The notes under the pieces were generated by a model, which worked only from the letters and a program-made list of their open reading frames with translations, made no database searches and was not told where the DNA came from. A stretch of 64,000 bases of DNA. Origin: Arion vulgaris. Taxonomy: Eukaryota > Mollusca > Gastropoda > Stylommatophora > Arionidae. Within the stretch, counting starts at the first letter, position 1. Each line of letters begins with the position of its first letter. The DNA is taken from positions 37,187,789-37,251,788 of the forward strand of contig CM036768.1 in assembly GCA_020796225.1 (NCBI GenBank), read 5' to 3'. The position numbers and the translations under genes are program-made. Shown one piece after another: positions 1 to 15,300 of this stretch.

Positions 1-204
1 CCGAACTCTAATGGGTTGACACAAAAATGAACAATAATAAAGAAATCAACAAAACAAAAGTCATAATTCTTCAACCATTGATCTTTGAAATGATTTTGTA
101 AAAATTAGGCAAATTGAAAATGTGCAAGGCAATAACAGGTTTTACTAGATTTAAAAAGTTGACACAAAGTTATGTAAAAATCAACATTAAAATAAAATTA
201 TACG

Positions 205-387
205 TTATAATTCTTCAATGACTGTTACTTGAGACGATTCAGTTTCTGACCAAACATTGTGATATCCTGTGGTAGTTGTTATTTCACTTTCTTGAACATT
301 AGCCGCTGAACCCTGAGTGTTTTGGGTAACAGAATCAATAGACAAAGCATAACCACATTTAACCATCTCAGCTCCAATATCAATATT
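205..387 (-). CDS. TDRKH: TDRKH coding exon 12 (last strand, acidic C-terminus, stop)
   Basis: This starts NIDIGAEMVKCGYALSI, the last conserved strands of the extended Tudor fold. A polar tail and TAA at 205-207 follow. No clear AATAAA lies between the stop and the window edge, so the 3' UTR probably continues outside the window. Confidence 0.9.
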   Translation of the reverse strand, partial: NIDIGAEMVKCGYALSIDSVTQNTQGSAANVQESEITTTTGYHNVWSETESSQVTVIEEL

Positions 388-3300
388 CTGTGGAGAAGAT
401 ATTATAGATGCTACAGATTATGGCAACAAATTGGTAGTGTTATAGAATTACAGTTTCAGGGTATACAAAAGATTTACATGGCCCTATGTGTAAGTAAAGT
501 AAAAAAAGTAAAGGAACCCTTTCATACCTCTGGTATATAGGTCAAAAACAAGTGTTAGGCCTGTATTTTTCATTGCCCGTCGGCACACGATGGGTGATGT
601 GGTCAGCATCACGCCGGCCTCCTTTACTTTCCCAGAGCATGTCTGGTACCCAGTTGAGGCTGGGTCGACCTGAGAGCTGTCGCAGCTGGGAAAATTCCCG
701 CGCACTGTGGGAGCTGAACCCAGACCACCAGCCTTGAGAAGCGAGTTCACTAACAACTACGCTACGCGCTCTCTCCTATGTGTAAGCTCCAACAAAAAAG
801 TGACATTTATACAAGACCTTCGAAAGTTTCATATCGACCATCTGTTAACCACTCTTTGTGATTTGTATGTGATCCGAGCCTAAGAGCGATTGTATGTTGT
901 GCCAGTTGTGTCTACAAGTGGGCTAGCACATCTGATTTCTGCGATGCTTTTTATTTACTAGGGTAGCTTCCCATGGTCCCTACCTCAGTCGCCTCTTACA
1001 ACATGCCTTGTAGTTCACAGGATACTATTCTTTGCTCCCTTGCGGGCCTTGACAATACACAGGCGCGAGACAATGCTGAATATATAGACAATATTTCAAG
1101 CGAATGAAAGTAAGGATCTGCAAGTTTTCACTTGTGATTCTTCTGCTGTCATCACACTGTTACTAGGTTGTTGCCCAGCATCATGGTTTTCTGTTCTTGT
1201 CTTGCGTTGCTCTAGTGGCTTTGATGATACTTGTGTATTTACCACTCTCTAACACAGAAATGTCTTTTCCATACATAGAATGTTTCACATTTAGACTGCT
1301 ACAACTCTTGACAGAGGGTAACGTGCTACAACATGGTGTGCTTCTTCTTCCTTGTTTGTTCTACATACTTGGTCGGTATATGATTTGTGCCTAGGAGCAT
1401 GAGTTTGTTGTGGCTATCTTTGGAATTCGATTTTCTTGCACAACAGCAAAACATATATGAGCACCAACATCTATCAAAGTATTGTTCCTTGACAAATATC
1501 TGCTTCTTCCTTCTAGTGTGAATGATAATGGAAAACCCTGACCACAATATCTGTGTTCCAAACAGTTGTCTTTGGAATGAAATTTCCGCCCAAGTGGTTA
1601 CGGGCCCAAATTTGGGGTGTAAGGAATAGAACCACTGTTACCTGCCACACATGTTGTAAGAGGCGACTAAGGAGGTTTGGCTGAAATCGGATGCATGTGT
1701 CCGCTAGGGAATGCTAACCCAAACAAATGCTTGCAGAAAACGGATGCACCAGGCCGTAAGGCGGATAACATGGTGCAACGACCCTTCACAATGAGGAATG
1801 GGATAACGGATTCCACGGTCGGCAATCTGCCTCGGAGATTTAGCCACAAAGTAAGAATGTCAGACCTACCATCACGAGGGTGGTCAAAACTTACTGCTGG
1901 AAGAGGTCGGCACAAATGGGGAAGCAGAAATCATAGGAATTATATCCTACAGAACTGCCCCCAATATGCAGACTTGAGAAAAAGAGGTGGCCCACTTACA
2001 CTAGCATCCAAGACAAACTGTATGTCATGACTGATAATCTGGGGACGGCCATTGGAACATCCCAGGGCCGTTTGTGATATAGGAGATCCTTTGAGAATTA
2101 CCAATCTAGTGAGAACACAGAAGAAAAAGAATGAAATTTTTTAGCAAACGAGACGAACAACATGTTCGAGCGCCTGCCTTCAGTCACAACTTGTTGCTCT
2201 GTTGAAATACCACTACCCTCATAACTATATAGCTGATCTTGCAAGAGTAACTGACTCAGGCAAATCTTACCAGTATCAGCAATTTCTGTACTCTGAAGGT
2301 CGCTGTATCAAGTTTCCTGCATTCATATGAAGATCACCTGTATCAACAGTTACCTGCAATCACATGACTGTATAAAAAGCTACCATTATAATCAGGTGTC
2401 GTCTTCGCATCACAGGTTGGCTGCAATGGACCTCAAACACCGCCTGTCTCTTGTTTCAATGTTGCACTCTGCCAGGCTGTGTAATTTGACCATCTCTTGA
2501 TGTTCCCTCATACTTGTGTCTTCCTCTTACTCATTGGTGTCCTTCACCTTTCCCCTCTAATAACTTGAGGACCATTTGTATCAAAAATCTACCAGCACTT
2601 CCCCGAGTGACTATTTGTATCAAAAACTACATGCACTCACCTGAGGGACTATTTGTATCAAAAATCTACCAGCACTTCCCTGAGTGACTATTTGTATCAA
2701 AAACTACCTGCACGCACCTGAGTGATCATTTGTATCAAAAACTACCTGCACTCACCTGAGGACCACTTGTATCAAATAACTGCACTACAGGCATTTTCTG
2801 ATCGCCAATTATTCTCTTGTAAGTGACTACATGTGCCAGTAAAGATTTCCATTTGGCACAATGTATTATATCTTCAAAATATGTTATAGCTTCTTCACTC
2901 CACTTGTCACCTGTAAAGAAAAAGATAATCGGAGAATGGTTAAATGTAAACATTCAGACATGGTGTATTCTTCTTCTTCGAACGCTCGACATCGACCACT
3001 TGTTAACCACTCTTTGTGATCTGTATGCGATCCGAGCCTAAGAGCGATTGGACGTTGTGTCAGTTATGCGCTTACAAGTAGGCCAGTACATCCAATTTCT
3101 GTGATGATTTTTATTTACTAGGTATCTTCCTAGGCCCATACCTTAGTCAACTCTTACAGCATGCTTTGTAGGACACAGTGCCACCATTCTTTTTTCCTCC
3201 TGCAATCCCGAGCAACACAAATATTCAAATTAGCATCTGAAAGTTTGACACAGAATAACCAGAAAATACATACAAATTGTTAAATAGTACAAACTTAATC

Positions 3301-6300
3301 ACAGCCTTCTTTGTCTTGAGCACATCTTTCTTCACAAATATTCAAGTTGGCTTCTAAAAGTGTACGCTGAAGATATATCACTCACCTACGGGTTCAACAT
3401 TTGCTAATATACACTCCTTGGCCTGGTATGGAAAACTTGTAAAGTCTGACCTGAGAAGGGAAATAAACATGTTGTAAGATAATAATTCCTCTAGTACCGT
3501 TATATGTTACATAGGGACTGCAAACAATTTCTCCATAACGCTCTATCTTGGGCAACTAGCTCAATCTCCTCCTGGAACTGACACCTATATTTCTTGCCCT
3601 CTAAGCAAAGTTCGTTTTAGGGTCTCCTTAGGTTGTGTCCTCTCTTTCTTGAACCTTTGCATCCCACTTCAATGCCTGCTTTGATATTCTTCTATCATTT
3701 CTTCTCAAGGTGTGTCCAACATATCTCCATAAGACAATTGGTCAGTACTCAAGGTTCCAATTTCACAGCAGCAAGTTGCCCAATAATTGTTTTGTTCCTG
3801 TGTCAACAAACACTACTCAACTGATTGGCTTATATAGGCCCGCTGGGAGCACCACTATTTATTTGTTTTTTGAATGATCTTAAAGAAAATTCATTTACCT
3901 ACAAAATGGTATATTGCCCATAAAAATCTGTTAATAATTAAGATAACTGCAGCTGAATTTGTACATACACCTTCACTTTTCAACTCCCAAGGAGCACAGG
4001 TCTTCAACAAACTTCTTCCAGCTCTTCCTCTCCTGCCATCCCTTCCAATTCTTTTCATGTTTTACCTATCCTTTCAATATCAGTCTCCAGCTCTCTTCTC
4101 CAGGTATGTCTAGGCCTTCCGCTACTCCTCTTTCTCAGTGGGTTCCAAAACAGTGTCTGCCTTGCTATGCTTCCAGTCGGTCTTCTCAATGTGTGTCCTA
4201 TCCATCGCCAGCGTCTCTGCCGTAGCTCTTTCTGCTAGGCATTTGATAGTTAGATAGAGAGTCATTGTGGAAACACACACCTCCAATGGGAAAGTAGGAC
4301 CTAAATTTAATTCAGCCATAACCCGTTTTTCAATTCAGTCGCTACATCAGTTAAAATTCTCATCATTGTCTCATGTTAACTCGTGAAGCAAATAGAAGTT
4401 CTGACATAAACCAACAGCTTGCACATGCATTAAATGCTTAAAGCAGCCGCCAGAGAGCCAACACCACCATCCATCCCTTGAATTTGCAATTCATATCGCA
4501 TGTCACCACAATAAAACACAGCAACTTACACCGGCATTACTTCATAAGGCAGCCACTAGATCTCAGGTAAATAGCTGTTTGCCGTTTTATGAATATGCAG
4601 TTCATTGACTCTAATTAAACTCATAAACCTACCTCAGCCTAAATACGTCCTTCTTCTCTGCATATGAACTGTCTCCAAAATCAACAAAGTACAAATCAAC
4701 TTTTCCATCTTCCGTTGTTCCAAGAATCTTTGCTCGATAGTAAGTAACATCACCTGTTTCAAACTGAGCAGCAACCATCTCTCCTATGTTCACTTCTGTG
4801 ACTGTATAGTTCTGAAGTAATACACAGAAAATTAAAGTTTAAGCCATAACTAGATACTGAATAATTATAATTTCTACCAACACTTTGTTACCGGGTGCCA
4901 AACTTCATCCCTGACAGCAACACACCACAGAAAAGCTCACCAAGTGTGAAATGAAATGCTTGAGAAAGAGAGAATATTAAATGAGGGCATCAGAAGCAGA
5001 GTGGGCATAACGTCATGCACCGAATACATTGAAAGACAATAAATGCAGTGGTTTGGACATTTAATGGGAATGGAATACAACCAACCACAGCATACAATAA
5101 AAATAGATCAGGTACTAGAGCCAAGGGAAGCCCAAGACAAAGATGGATAGACAATATCAAGACCGCACTAAATAAACACGGATATAACACAACAAGGGCA
5201 ACTCATCTGGTCCTAGAACGCAAATTAAAGCTCCCACCCCTACACTTAATGGCAAGAGTGGATAACAAATCCCATCATCCACCTGAGGAAAGGCAATAAT
5301 TATAATATGTGGTAAGCTACAAACACAAAAACATGCAGAATTGAACAAATGGTTTTTTTAAATGTAGAACACACAAGAAAGAAAAATGAAATACATTATA
5401 CAATTTGAAACAGTAATATAACAAAAAATATCTAGTATATCTGATATCTACTGATAACCACTCTTTGTGGTCTGTTTGGGAACTGTTGTCATCATCGCTT
5501 GCAATGGATGGCTATAATTAATTACTTCTGATATCTTCTTCATTCACTCTCAGACGCATACTTGAATATGTTCAAATAAAGAAGTATTCTGCCTAATGTT
5601 GTCAAGAACTCCACAGACTCCTAAATGGCAACTGTCAGGCAGCATCAGTCTTCTCTCCCCCTCATACCTGGACATCTTTGTAATAACCAGTGCTACAATC
5701 ATGCTCATCAAAAGCTTCTAATCTAAATACAAGGGCAACACCCCCTTTCCCAACATATTCAATGTCACTACTGTTGAAAATCGTGGCATACCTTTTATAG
5801 GACTTAACGATCAACAACAGTGAACGAGTCATCAATTTTTCTAGGCATCACTTATATATTCAGTAGTTTGCCATTGCTTTCTGAACGTTGAGGTATATTT
5901 TTATCATTTGTAAAAATCAAAGGGAACTAATGTGCTTCCAAACTTGCCGCGTGAGTTTGAACCAGGTACGCTTGGGTTGTGATCGAGCTCACTACCACTT
6001 AAGTTACAGATACCGCTTAAGCTACAGATGCTCACACCAGTTACTTATTACAATATTCAAGGAAGCAAGAGTTTGTTCCCTCTTGCTTACTGTGTCAGGT
6101 AGTGAAGTTTGTACTTTCAACTCTAGTTGATGAATCTACTGGTCGACTACTTTTTCTATGAGTAGTTGAGTCTCAAATCAGAGGCTGTTTACTTGACGGG
6201 TGATGTGTAATACCTGAGCTGAGCAGTCTTCTATAAGAAAGACATCTCTGTGACTCTCTTACAACCTCAAAGGCAGCAGAAGATAAAGGGTCGACTCCTT

Positions 6301-9300
6301 CTAATAGACCAGGAATAGAGGGTCTCTGTGGTTAATCCCGTACCTTAGGTTCCAAAGAGAGAAAGACATCTCTGTGACTCTCTTACAACCTCAAAGGCAG
6401 CAGAAGATAAAGGGTCGACTCCTCTAATAGACCAGGAATAGAGGGTCTCTGTGGTTAATCCCATACCTTAGGTTCCAAAGATCGTAGGTTCGAATCCAAA
6501 CCTCACTGTTCTGTTCCCAAATGCATTTTCTCCAGAGATCCTTAAGATTGTTACCGGAGCTATGAAGTTCGTACTTTGTGCAATAACCTCAGGTGCAATG
6601 CCATTTCTGCAGAGTGGGACTGAGTCATATTGGGTCAAACCTGGTGCAATGAAGACAATTCATTCAGCTTTAGACCCTTTTTTGGATCAAGCATGGGTCT
6701 CAAGATTGTTTCATTACAACAAAGATTACATCAATCCTTGCTTGGTTAGCTAGACAAATCTGTATTTGGCACACTATGAGGAAGTGTAACAAAGTCTTGA
6801 ATAGCATGTTTCCTGATTCTGCTTCCCCAGGGTCTCTGCAGCCCCCAATGTCCACATTACAGCAGCTTTCCAAATCAAGCGAGCAGTTCTTTGATTACCT
6901 CAAACTTGTATTATAACAACAACAGAAAATCCATCTAAGACCCCGGTGGTGCTAGGTTTCTATAATAACAAACACTAATGTCATTATTGAACTGACATCA
7001 GCACCCTGGGCAGACCCATAGGTGCTCAGTCTCCTCCAACAGATGTAGAAAGGTATGCATACTGATGGTTCCTGCGGTTCGCTGGTTAAACACACTTCTC
7101 TCTGCACCTCAAGCATCCAGTTCTACTTGTACAATGTGTAATTCCAAACTCCTTAAAACAATAGATTGATTCAATTATTTGTAGCACGGACTAAGACTGT
7201 GTGAAGAGTGACAAATGCAGTCAATGAGAACAAGAAATACAAACCAGGCAACTATCTTAACCTTTTCGCTGCTAAATACTTTCCGAAGGCTGAGCTAAAA
7301 ATAGCTACTCTTTGTTTCTAGGTCACAAACGGGAATGTACGGGTAAAGTGTTAATGCGTCTAGAAGTGAATGGTAAAAACGTATATATACGTCCTTAGCA
7401 GCTTAAGAGTTAATAATTACCAATTTAGCATCATCGGAGCAAGCAAAGGCTGTGATCTCATTCTGCAACTGTTCCAACTGTAATGCATTGGCTCCAATCA
7501 TCTGCACCCAAAAATGTCCTGGATGTTCTACAGCTGACACATACACTTCAATACCTGCATTCTGGATAAAGAAATTACCCAGTGATAATTTCACAACAAA
7601 ACATTCACTTCATTACAAACATTCTTCTTCGAACGCTCCATATCGACCACTCGTTAATCAATCTGTGTTTTTGTTTTTTTTTTTCCAGATTGCATCTCAA
7701 GCCAACTCAAACGGTTTCATCTCTGAAACTGATTTTTGCGTGAAAATCCGTTTTTCCAATTTCTTACAATGGCAGCAGCGTGCACATTGTAAATTACTTT
7801 ACACTGGCAGCCGTGTCTCAATGTACTCGTAATTAGTATTCCTCGCCATACAGGCAGATTTTCTCCGACTTCAGAGGTACTCAGTTATCGTCCTGAGTAA
7901 GACCAGGACTCGAACAAATGCCGGACAGTAGGTTCGAACCCGAGCATGAGGCGTCCTCACAGCTAGCAGGCCGAGCTACTATCAACTACTCTAGGCAGTC
8001 CCCCAATCAATCTGTGTAATTTATGTGATCTGAGCCTGAGAGTGATTGTATGTTGTGCCAGTTATGCATCTACAAATAGGCCAGCACATCCAATTTCTGC
8101 AATGCTTTTATTTACTAGGGTAGCTTCCTAGGTCCTACATCAGTCGCCTCTTACGACATGCCTTGTAGGTCGCAGTGGTACTAATCTTTACTTCCCTTGC
8201 AGACCCTGGCACCACACAGCAGATACAAACATTCAGAGAAACAGAAAAATTTCAAGTGATAATAGACTTCACTATAAAATATTTTCTTTTTAAAAGACAC
8301 ACAACATTATGCACTTCCTATGTGCAAGATAAGAATAATATATGGTCTAAGAAGATTCCCAAGTAAATTAACATGTAACATTATATATTCCTCTCACACA
8401 GTTATACGCTACATAGGGCCTGCAAGTAATTTCTTCATTACCTCTCTGACCTGGGCGACTCGCTCATTCTTTTCATGGTATTGAATCCGATATTTTTTGC
8501 CCCTCTCAGCAAAGTTTGTTTCATGATTTCCAAAGCGATGTACGGAAACCTACAAATCTGAGTTGGTCAGAGCGGATCAGATCAGATCTGGAGAAAACCG
8601 AGGAGGCTGAGGTGATACTTAATAAATTTTGCGTTTTAGGACAAAGACATCTATCACATAAGATGAATTATTAAATAATAAAATATAGGGCAGTATCTCT
8701 TTCTTTAACTCTTTGCCTCCCATTTCAATGCCTGCTGTGGTATTTTTAATAATTTTTCTCAAGGTATGCCCAACATATCTCCACCTTATAACAGTTGTTA
8801 CTAGTGGTTGACCAGACATTTCTCTGATTTCATCACTTCTCCTGAATACATTAACACATCTCATTAACATGTTGCCAGGGCACACGAGGGTAGCAAAGAA
8901 TAGTAACACTGCGACCTACAAGGCATGTCGAAGAGCGACAGGCAGGGGCCTAGGAAGCAACCTAGTAAAAAAAAGCATCGCAGAAATAGGATGTGCTGGC
9001 CTACTTGCAGGAGCATAACTGGCACAACAAACAATTGCTCTTAGGCTCAGATCACATACAAATCACAAAGAATGGTTAACAAGTGGTGGATATGGAGCGT
9101 TCGAAGAAGAAGAATATATTGACAAAGTTACAAATAAGATGAAATATCAATACATACATTTAGATGTTTTTCTTGATTAGGTTTGTTTGGTTCTACATCC
9201 CATGATTCATTACTTCGAGGCACTACATGGAAAATAAAAGGAAAAAATGCAACAGTTCTTACATATAAGTTCATATGGTGCATGCTATATATTAGAGGTG

Positions 9301-12300
9301 GCTAAGGTGTGGACATCTTAACCGTATTCAGTTGTCCACCACTTTTATTTCCCCGATCCAGAAGCACTTGAGCCTTCAGCTCGGTGCCATGAACATCGTA
9401 ACTATTCGGTTTGGTGCCACAAACACCATAAATCTGGAGAATCTGTGGCTTTTCTGCCAGCCCGGAATTGAACAGCACTCACAGGGGATTGTCACCGTCG
9501 TCCAATGCGCTACGAACACGCTGGGCAGGCGGGCTGTCCACCACCTTAAGGTAGTTCTGTACACTATAATCACTGATGTCCAAAGTTTGTGTATACTGGG
9601 GCAAATCTGACTGATGGTTAGGGAGGTGCGGGCACCAAGAGGTAGGGAGGCGTGGACGCCATGAGGCAATTACAATAGTAATTCAAATAATAATAATGTG
9701 ATATTAATAGTAATATTAAAACAAGTTAATAACATATAAAAACTTAATTTTAACTTGTAATTTAAAAAAAATTAATTTCCTCTGCATAGTATACGTTACA
9801 TAGAGCCTGCAAGCAATTTCTCCATACCATACAGGCGACAAAGTCTATCAATTTACTTCTTTGCTCATATTCTATACATATGTGTAACATTAGATTACCT
9901 TTACTTGTTGTAATCTTGATATGTTGGTTTGTTTCACTGCTTGTATTATTGTGTTTCCCATTGCCAGTTGTCTCAGACAATTTAGACTGAAACTGTTCGT
10001 GTTCCTCAAGTTTAATCTGTATCAGTTTCTTGAATTAGAAAATACAAGGAAGATATTGCATCATGTTATTTACATATTACTTAATAAGATGATACTGCCG
10101 AGTGGTTACTGGGGCCCAAATTTGGGTGTAAAGAATAGAACCACTGTTACCTGCCACGCATGTCGTAAGAGGCGACTAAGGAGGTTTGGCTGAAACCGGA
10201 TGCATGTGTCAGCTAGCGAATGCTAACCCGAAACAAATGCTTGCAGAAAACGGATGGACCAGGCCGTAAGACGCATAACATGGTGCAACGACCCTCACAA
10301 TGAGGAATGGGATAATGGATTCTCGAGTCGCCAATCTGCCTCGAGATTTAGCCACGCAGTAAGAATGTCAGACCTACCATCACGAGGGTGGCCAAAACTT
10401 ACTGCAGGAAGATGTCACAAACGGGGAAGTAGAAATCGTAGGAATTATATCCTAAAGAACTGCCCCAGTATGCAGACTTGAGAAGAAAGAGGTGGCCCAC
10501 TTACACTAACGTCCAAGACAAACTGTATGGCGTGGCTGATAATCTAAGGCAGACGGCCGTCTTTATTAGAGAATCGAAATCCCAATCTAGTGAGAATGCA
10601 GAAGAAGATGATGATACTAATGGCGAAACACGTAAAAACAAAAGTACTGCAGTTTTACACAGTACAAAAATAATACACAGCAACGTTTCGACCAAAAGGC
10701 CTTTATCAAACATAGGGTACCTCTGAAGTCGTAGAAGGCTTGCCTGAATGGTGAGAGACACTGATAATAGGGAAAGCAAGTCTCCACACAAAAATCAACC
10801 AGAAACACCATACTGGATGCACTGACTACATCTGAATTCATAGCGGGTGAACGAGAAGAAGCATAGGATATAAAACCCATAACCCGTTAGGGTCGTACTG
10901 TGGAGATATCAGCACAAAAGCATACCATGAATCTCTGTCTTCAACTCCTCGGCGAGTGTGGAGAAACTCTGCCCCGACCAGCTCTTGATGTTGTCAAACC
11001 AGGATTTTCTCTGCCCTCCTTTACTTCTTCCACCCTCAACTGTTTCCTGTAGGATAGTCTTAGAGAGTGAGCTATGTCTCATCACATGCCCGAACCACCA
11101 AGTTTACTGCATTTCATGATTGTCAAGAGTGGTACTTGTCGACCTGCAAGGTTGTTTATTTGGTCTCTAACATAGATGTTCGTCTTATGTTCAATGTAAC
11201 TAATACATAGTACCCGTCTGTAACACTTATATTCGAAAGTCTTTATATTCCACCTTCCAGTTCTGCATTGAGCGTCCAACTCTATGCAACCGTATAGAAT
11301 AATGGATAGCACCAGCGATCTGTATATATTGATTTTTGCCATAGTACTGATTTTGCTTGTCCATATCACGTTTAGCCAAGACATAGCGGCTGAAGCCATC
11401 TCAAGTCTTGACTTGATCTCCTTACCAGATTTACCAGGATACAAAATGTATGTAGTGTGCAGCGTACAAAGTGAATTTCTTCACTCTTTTTGTCTCCTTT
11501 GCTTGATAAAGGCCTTGAGGTCAAAACGTTGCTGTGTATTATTATTGTTTTATTTTAAAACTATACTACTTTGTTTTTACGTTTTGCCACACAAAGACAG
11601 TACAAAAGCAAAGATATAACATAAGCAAATGCAGCACACATACACACAGATCACACAATAGCAAAGGATGTACACAAATAACAAAGCAAATACTGAACAC
11701 AAGTAAGGATACCACAAATTAAAGACAGCATGTAAGCGAAATTACCACCTGTGAAATGAGATGCTTGAGGAAAGCAGTAAATAAAACAAGAAGAGACCAG
11801 ATAAGAAATGAGGAAATTAGAAGAACAGCCGGAACAACACCTGCTATGAGATTCATTGATAAACAGAGACTCAAATGGTTTGGCCAATTGGTGAGAATGA
11901 ACCCGAATACACCAGTTGCAAGAGCGCACAACATGAAAATGGAATCATCAAGAGGAAGAGGCAGACCAAAAAAAATGGATTAATGGCGTTACAGACATTT
12001 TAAAACTCCACAATACCACAGCATATCAAGCAACCGAGCTGCATTATCTCGGAAACCGATCATCAGTTAAACCTGCTACGCCTAACGGCACAAAAAGCAG
12101 AGACTGACAAAAGCAAGTAAGAAGAAAGAAAGATATAAGTGAAGAGAAAACAAAAGCAATTAGACAACATCAGCAAAGATAACAACAACAAAATCATCAA
12201 ATGTAACATATTACCAGAGCTGTTTTAATCTGTTGCTCAGAACCCTTGATTGAAATAGTTCTTGGCAGATCTAGCTCATTGTAACTATCATTTCTATCAA

Positions 12301-15300
12301 TGATAATCCTTGCTCCACTGATAGAAGATATCTCTCTTATTGTTGCACCACCTTTGCCTGAAATCATAAACTGGATATTAAAGATAGAAATTAATATCTC
12401 CTTCTTTGAATGTTCCTTATCGACCACTTATTAACCACTGTGTATGATTTGTATATGATCTGAGCCTAAGAGCGAGTGTACGTTGTGTTAGTTATGCACC
12501 TGCAAGTAGGCCAGCACATCCTATTTCTGCAATCTTTTTATTTACTAGGGTAGCTTCCTAGGTCCTACATCTGTGCTCTAGCATGCCTTGTAGATCGCAG
12601 TGGTACTATTCTTTGCTTCCCTTGAGCGCGGCACCACACAGGCGAAATGGAAACTAAAATAACATAACACTCAAACAAAGCTCCGGATAAAAAGGGTCTT
12701 AATGCGAAGGATTGACTTTATTGCACCAGGTTTTATCCCATATGGCTCCATTCCTGTCTGCAGAAATGGAGCAATGTTTGCCAAGTGTTGCACAAAGTAG
12801 GAACTCTGTAGCTCCAGCAACAATGCTAGGGATCTCAATAAAAATTGCACTTGCACTCAATCCAGATTGAACCCATAACCACAGGAATGACAGGCAAACA
12901 TCTGAACAACTTTGCCATAGAAACCCCCCCAAGCTCAGGATATTAAGCTAAAATGTAAAATATGTCTTGTTGTATGACTCAGAAACGTGCAAGTCACCAG
13001 GTTAAATACAAAAAAGAATCAGACTTTTGTGAACGGAAGTCTTCAGCGTATTATCAGACTGAGAATGTATCACAGAGTTGCAAACACAAACCTGTGGATA
13101 AGAATGAGAAAGGAACCCATAATGACCCAGGTTAAGAGGAGAAGATGGTGATAGGTCGGGCATACCCTAAGAAAGATATAGTCAAGTGTCACTAGACAAG
13201 CACTTGAGTGGAACCAGCATAGGAAACAGAAATAGGGACATCCTAAACAGATCTAGGGATGGAGTCTTCTTGAAGATTTCTGGACCATCCTGGGAAGGCA
13301 TAAAAAAAACCCAGCCAAAGCCAATCTGTTGGTTCAGTGACATCTAGTAAGGATATGACTTCATTGGTTAATGTTTGTACTGACAAGTCTCCAATTGCCA
13401 GATGAATGAATGAGCTGCTATCTGAAATCAGTTGTACAGCCGGTGCTATGGAGCTTGTGCACTGCAGCTGAGATCTTCCTGTGTAAAGAACGAGATCGAA
13501 GCACACATGGTTAATCACCAAAGTGCAATGACGATGGTCCTATTAATCAATCAATCAATCGGTTGTAATGATGTATCAATAGAATTTGGATATTTTGAGC
13601 TGGTCCTGTTATACGAGTTTACACTAAACATGGGAAGGTCATTCATCAATAGGTGACTCGAGGATACCCCATCTACGATGGTATGACAGGACCACAAACA
13701 GGGAACTGTGGGATAGAGCAGGAAAACTGCAGGTGGAGCTGTTCTGTTGTGGAACATACCAGTTGTTCTTTTTTGGCCATTCCAATCTTCAATTCCAGCT
13801 CTTGCAATCTAGTAATTGATGTGGATTGGTTATTGGTATGAGTGGATGTTGTCTGTAAAGGTTTCCAACCTCCAGTGACCCATGTGGATCTACTGTCCTT
13901 GACATGTGTGGGTTCGTGGCAACGAGAGAGCAGATAGGCTTGCATCAAAAGTAGTGATTGTTGGGGAGCTTAGGATGGATAATGGGGATGTTCTTCGGTA
14001 TCTTGGCAACCTATTGTTCAATGGAGACACTAAAATTCACGTTGAATCAATTCAGCGATTTCAGGAGTTTGGAATTACACATTGTACAGGGTTTTCAACT
14101 TAAAAGCAGCCCCAGTGATAAATAGAAATTTACCAGTAGCATTGCATCTCCGTCATTTACTATTTAAACCGGTTATGACTAGCTTGTCCTACGTTACATT
14201 TGTTCATCGCCCATTCCCGCACTACAATTACACACCATCACACAACTTCACACAACCTTGACCTATACTACGTCATAACTGAACCTTCTCATTTCCATAC
14301 ATATATGCCAGATTAGCTCCATTCATGGGCTGCTTTTAAGTTGAACAGCCTGTACAAGTAGAACTGGATGCTTGAGGGGTAGAGAGAGAAGTGTGTTTAA
14401 CCAGTGAGCCACAGGAACCATCAGTATGCATAGCCTTCATCATCTGTTGGGGAAGACTGGGCACTGATGGGTCTGCCTAGAGTTTTATGACATCAGTTCA
14501 GCAACCAATAACTTATCTCCTGCTTATTCCAGCACAAGACCAGCTTTTCTATACTGCTAGTTAATCTTAATACATGTCCTATCCTACATAAGATTTATTA
14601 CAATGCTGCTGACATAATTTGTGGAATGTTATGTGATCTACATCATTGCACATTCCCATGCATGCTTCATCCACCGCTGCAGCAACCATCCTAAAGTCCG
14701 CTTGCACGGCGTACCCATGAGAAGTTTATTGGTATATCTTCTCTCTCTACCACGAAGACAACATTATCTGGCATGTCCAAAATTAACTCCTAAGTCTCGT
14801 ACTCGTTATAGTGTCTGAGACTCGACCATATCACATAAATAATATGTGGAGTGCTGTTCTTATGTCTGCTGCTGAAAATTAACACAAATAGTCCACTATA
14901 TTTATTTTATGTACTTACCAATAATTCTGCCAATAGCAATGGTGGGCACCTCAACGTCTTCTGTAAGAATATTGGACACATCTGCGATGATCTGATGAAT
15001 GATCGCATATAATTATTAATCATCATCAAATGTAATAAAATATGTACTTACAAGGTGCACTAAATGAAAACTGATGGATGTTAAATGTCAACACATTAGT
15101 ACATTCATCTTCGAACAATCTATATCGACCACTTGTTAACCACTCTTTGTGACTTGTATGTGTGATCTGAGCCTAAGAGCAATTGTACGTTGTGCCAGTT
15201 ATGCACCTACAAGTAGGTCATTGACACTCTGTTGACTGTTCCCACACTAAATTCACACCGCTGCCATAGCTTAACATTATTCTGTCGGATAGCTAAACGG

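Noticed and set aside
1667..1915. Repeated ORF of about 82 codons on the minus strand (also at 30899-31147 and 54186-54398)
   Set aside because: It recurs antisense in every A3 SINE and varies only by SINE mutations; it is not a gene.
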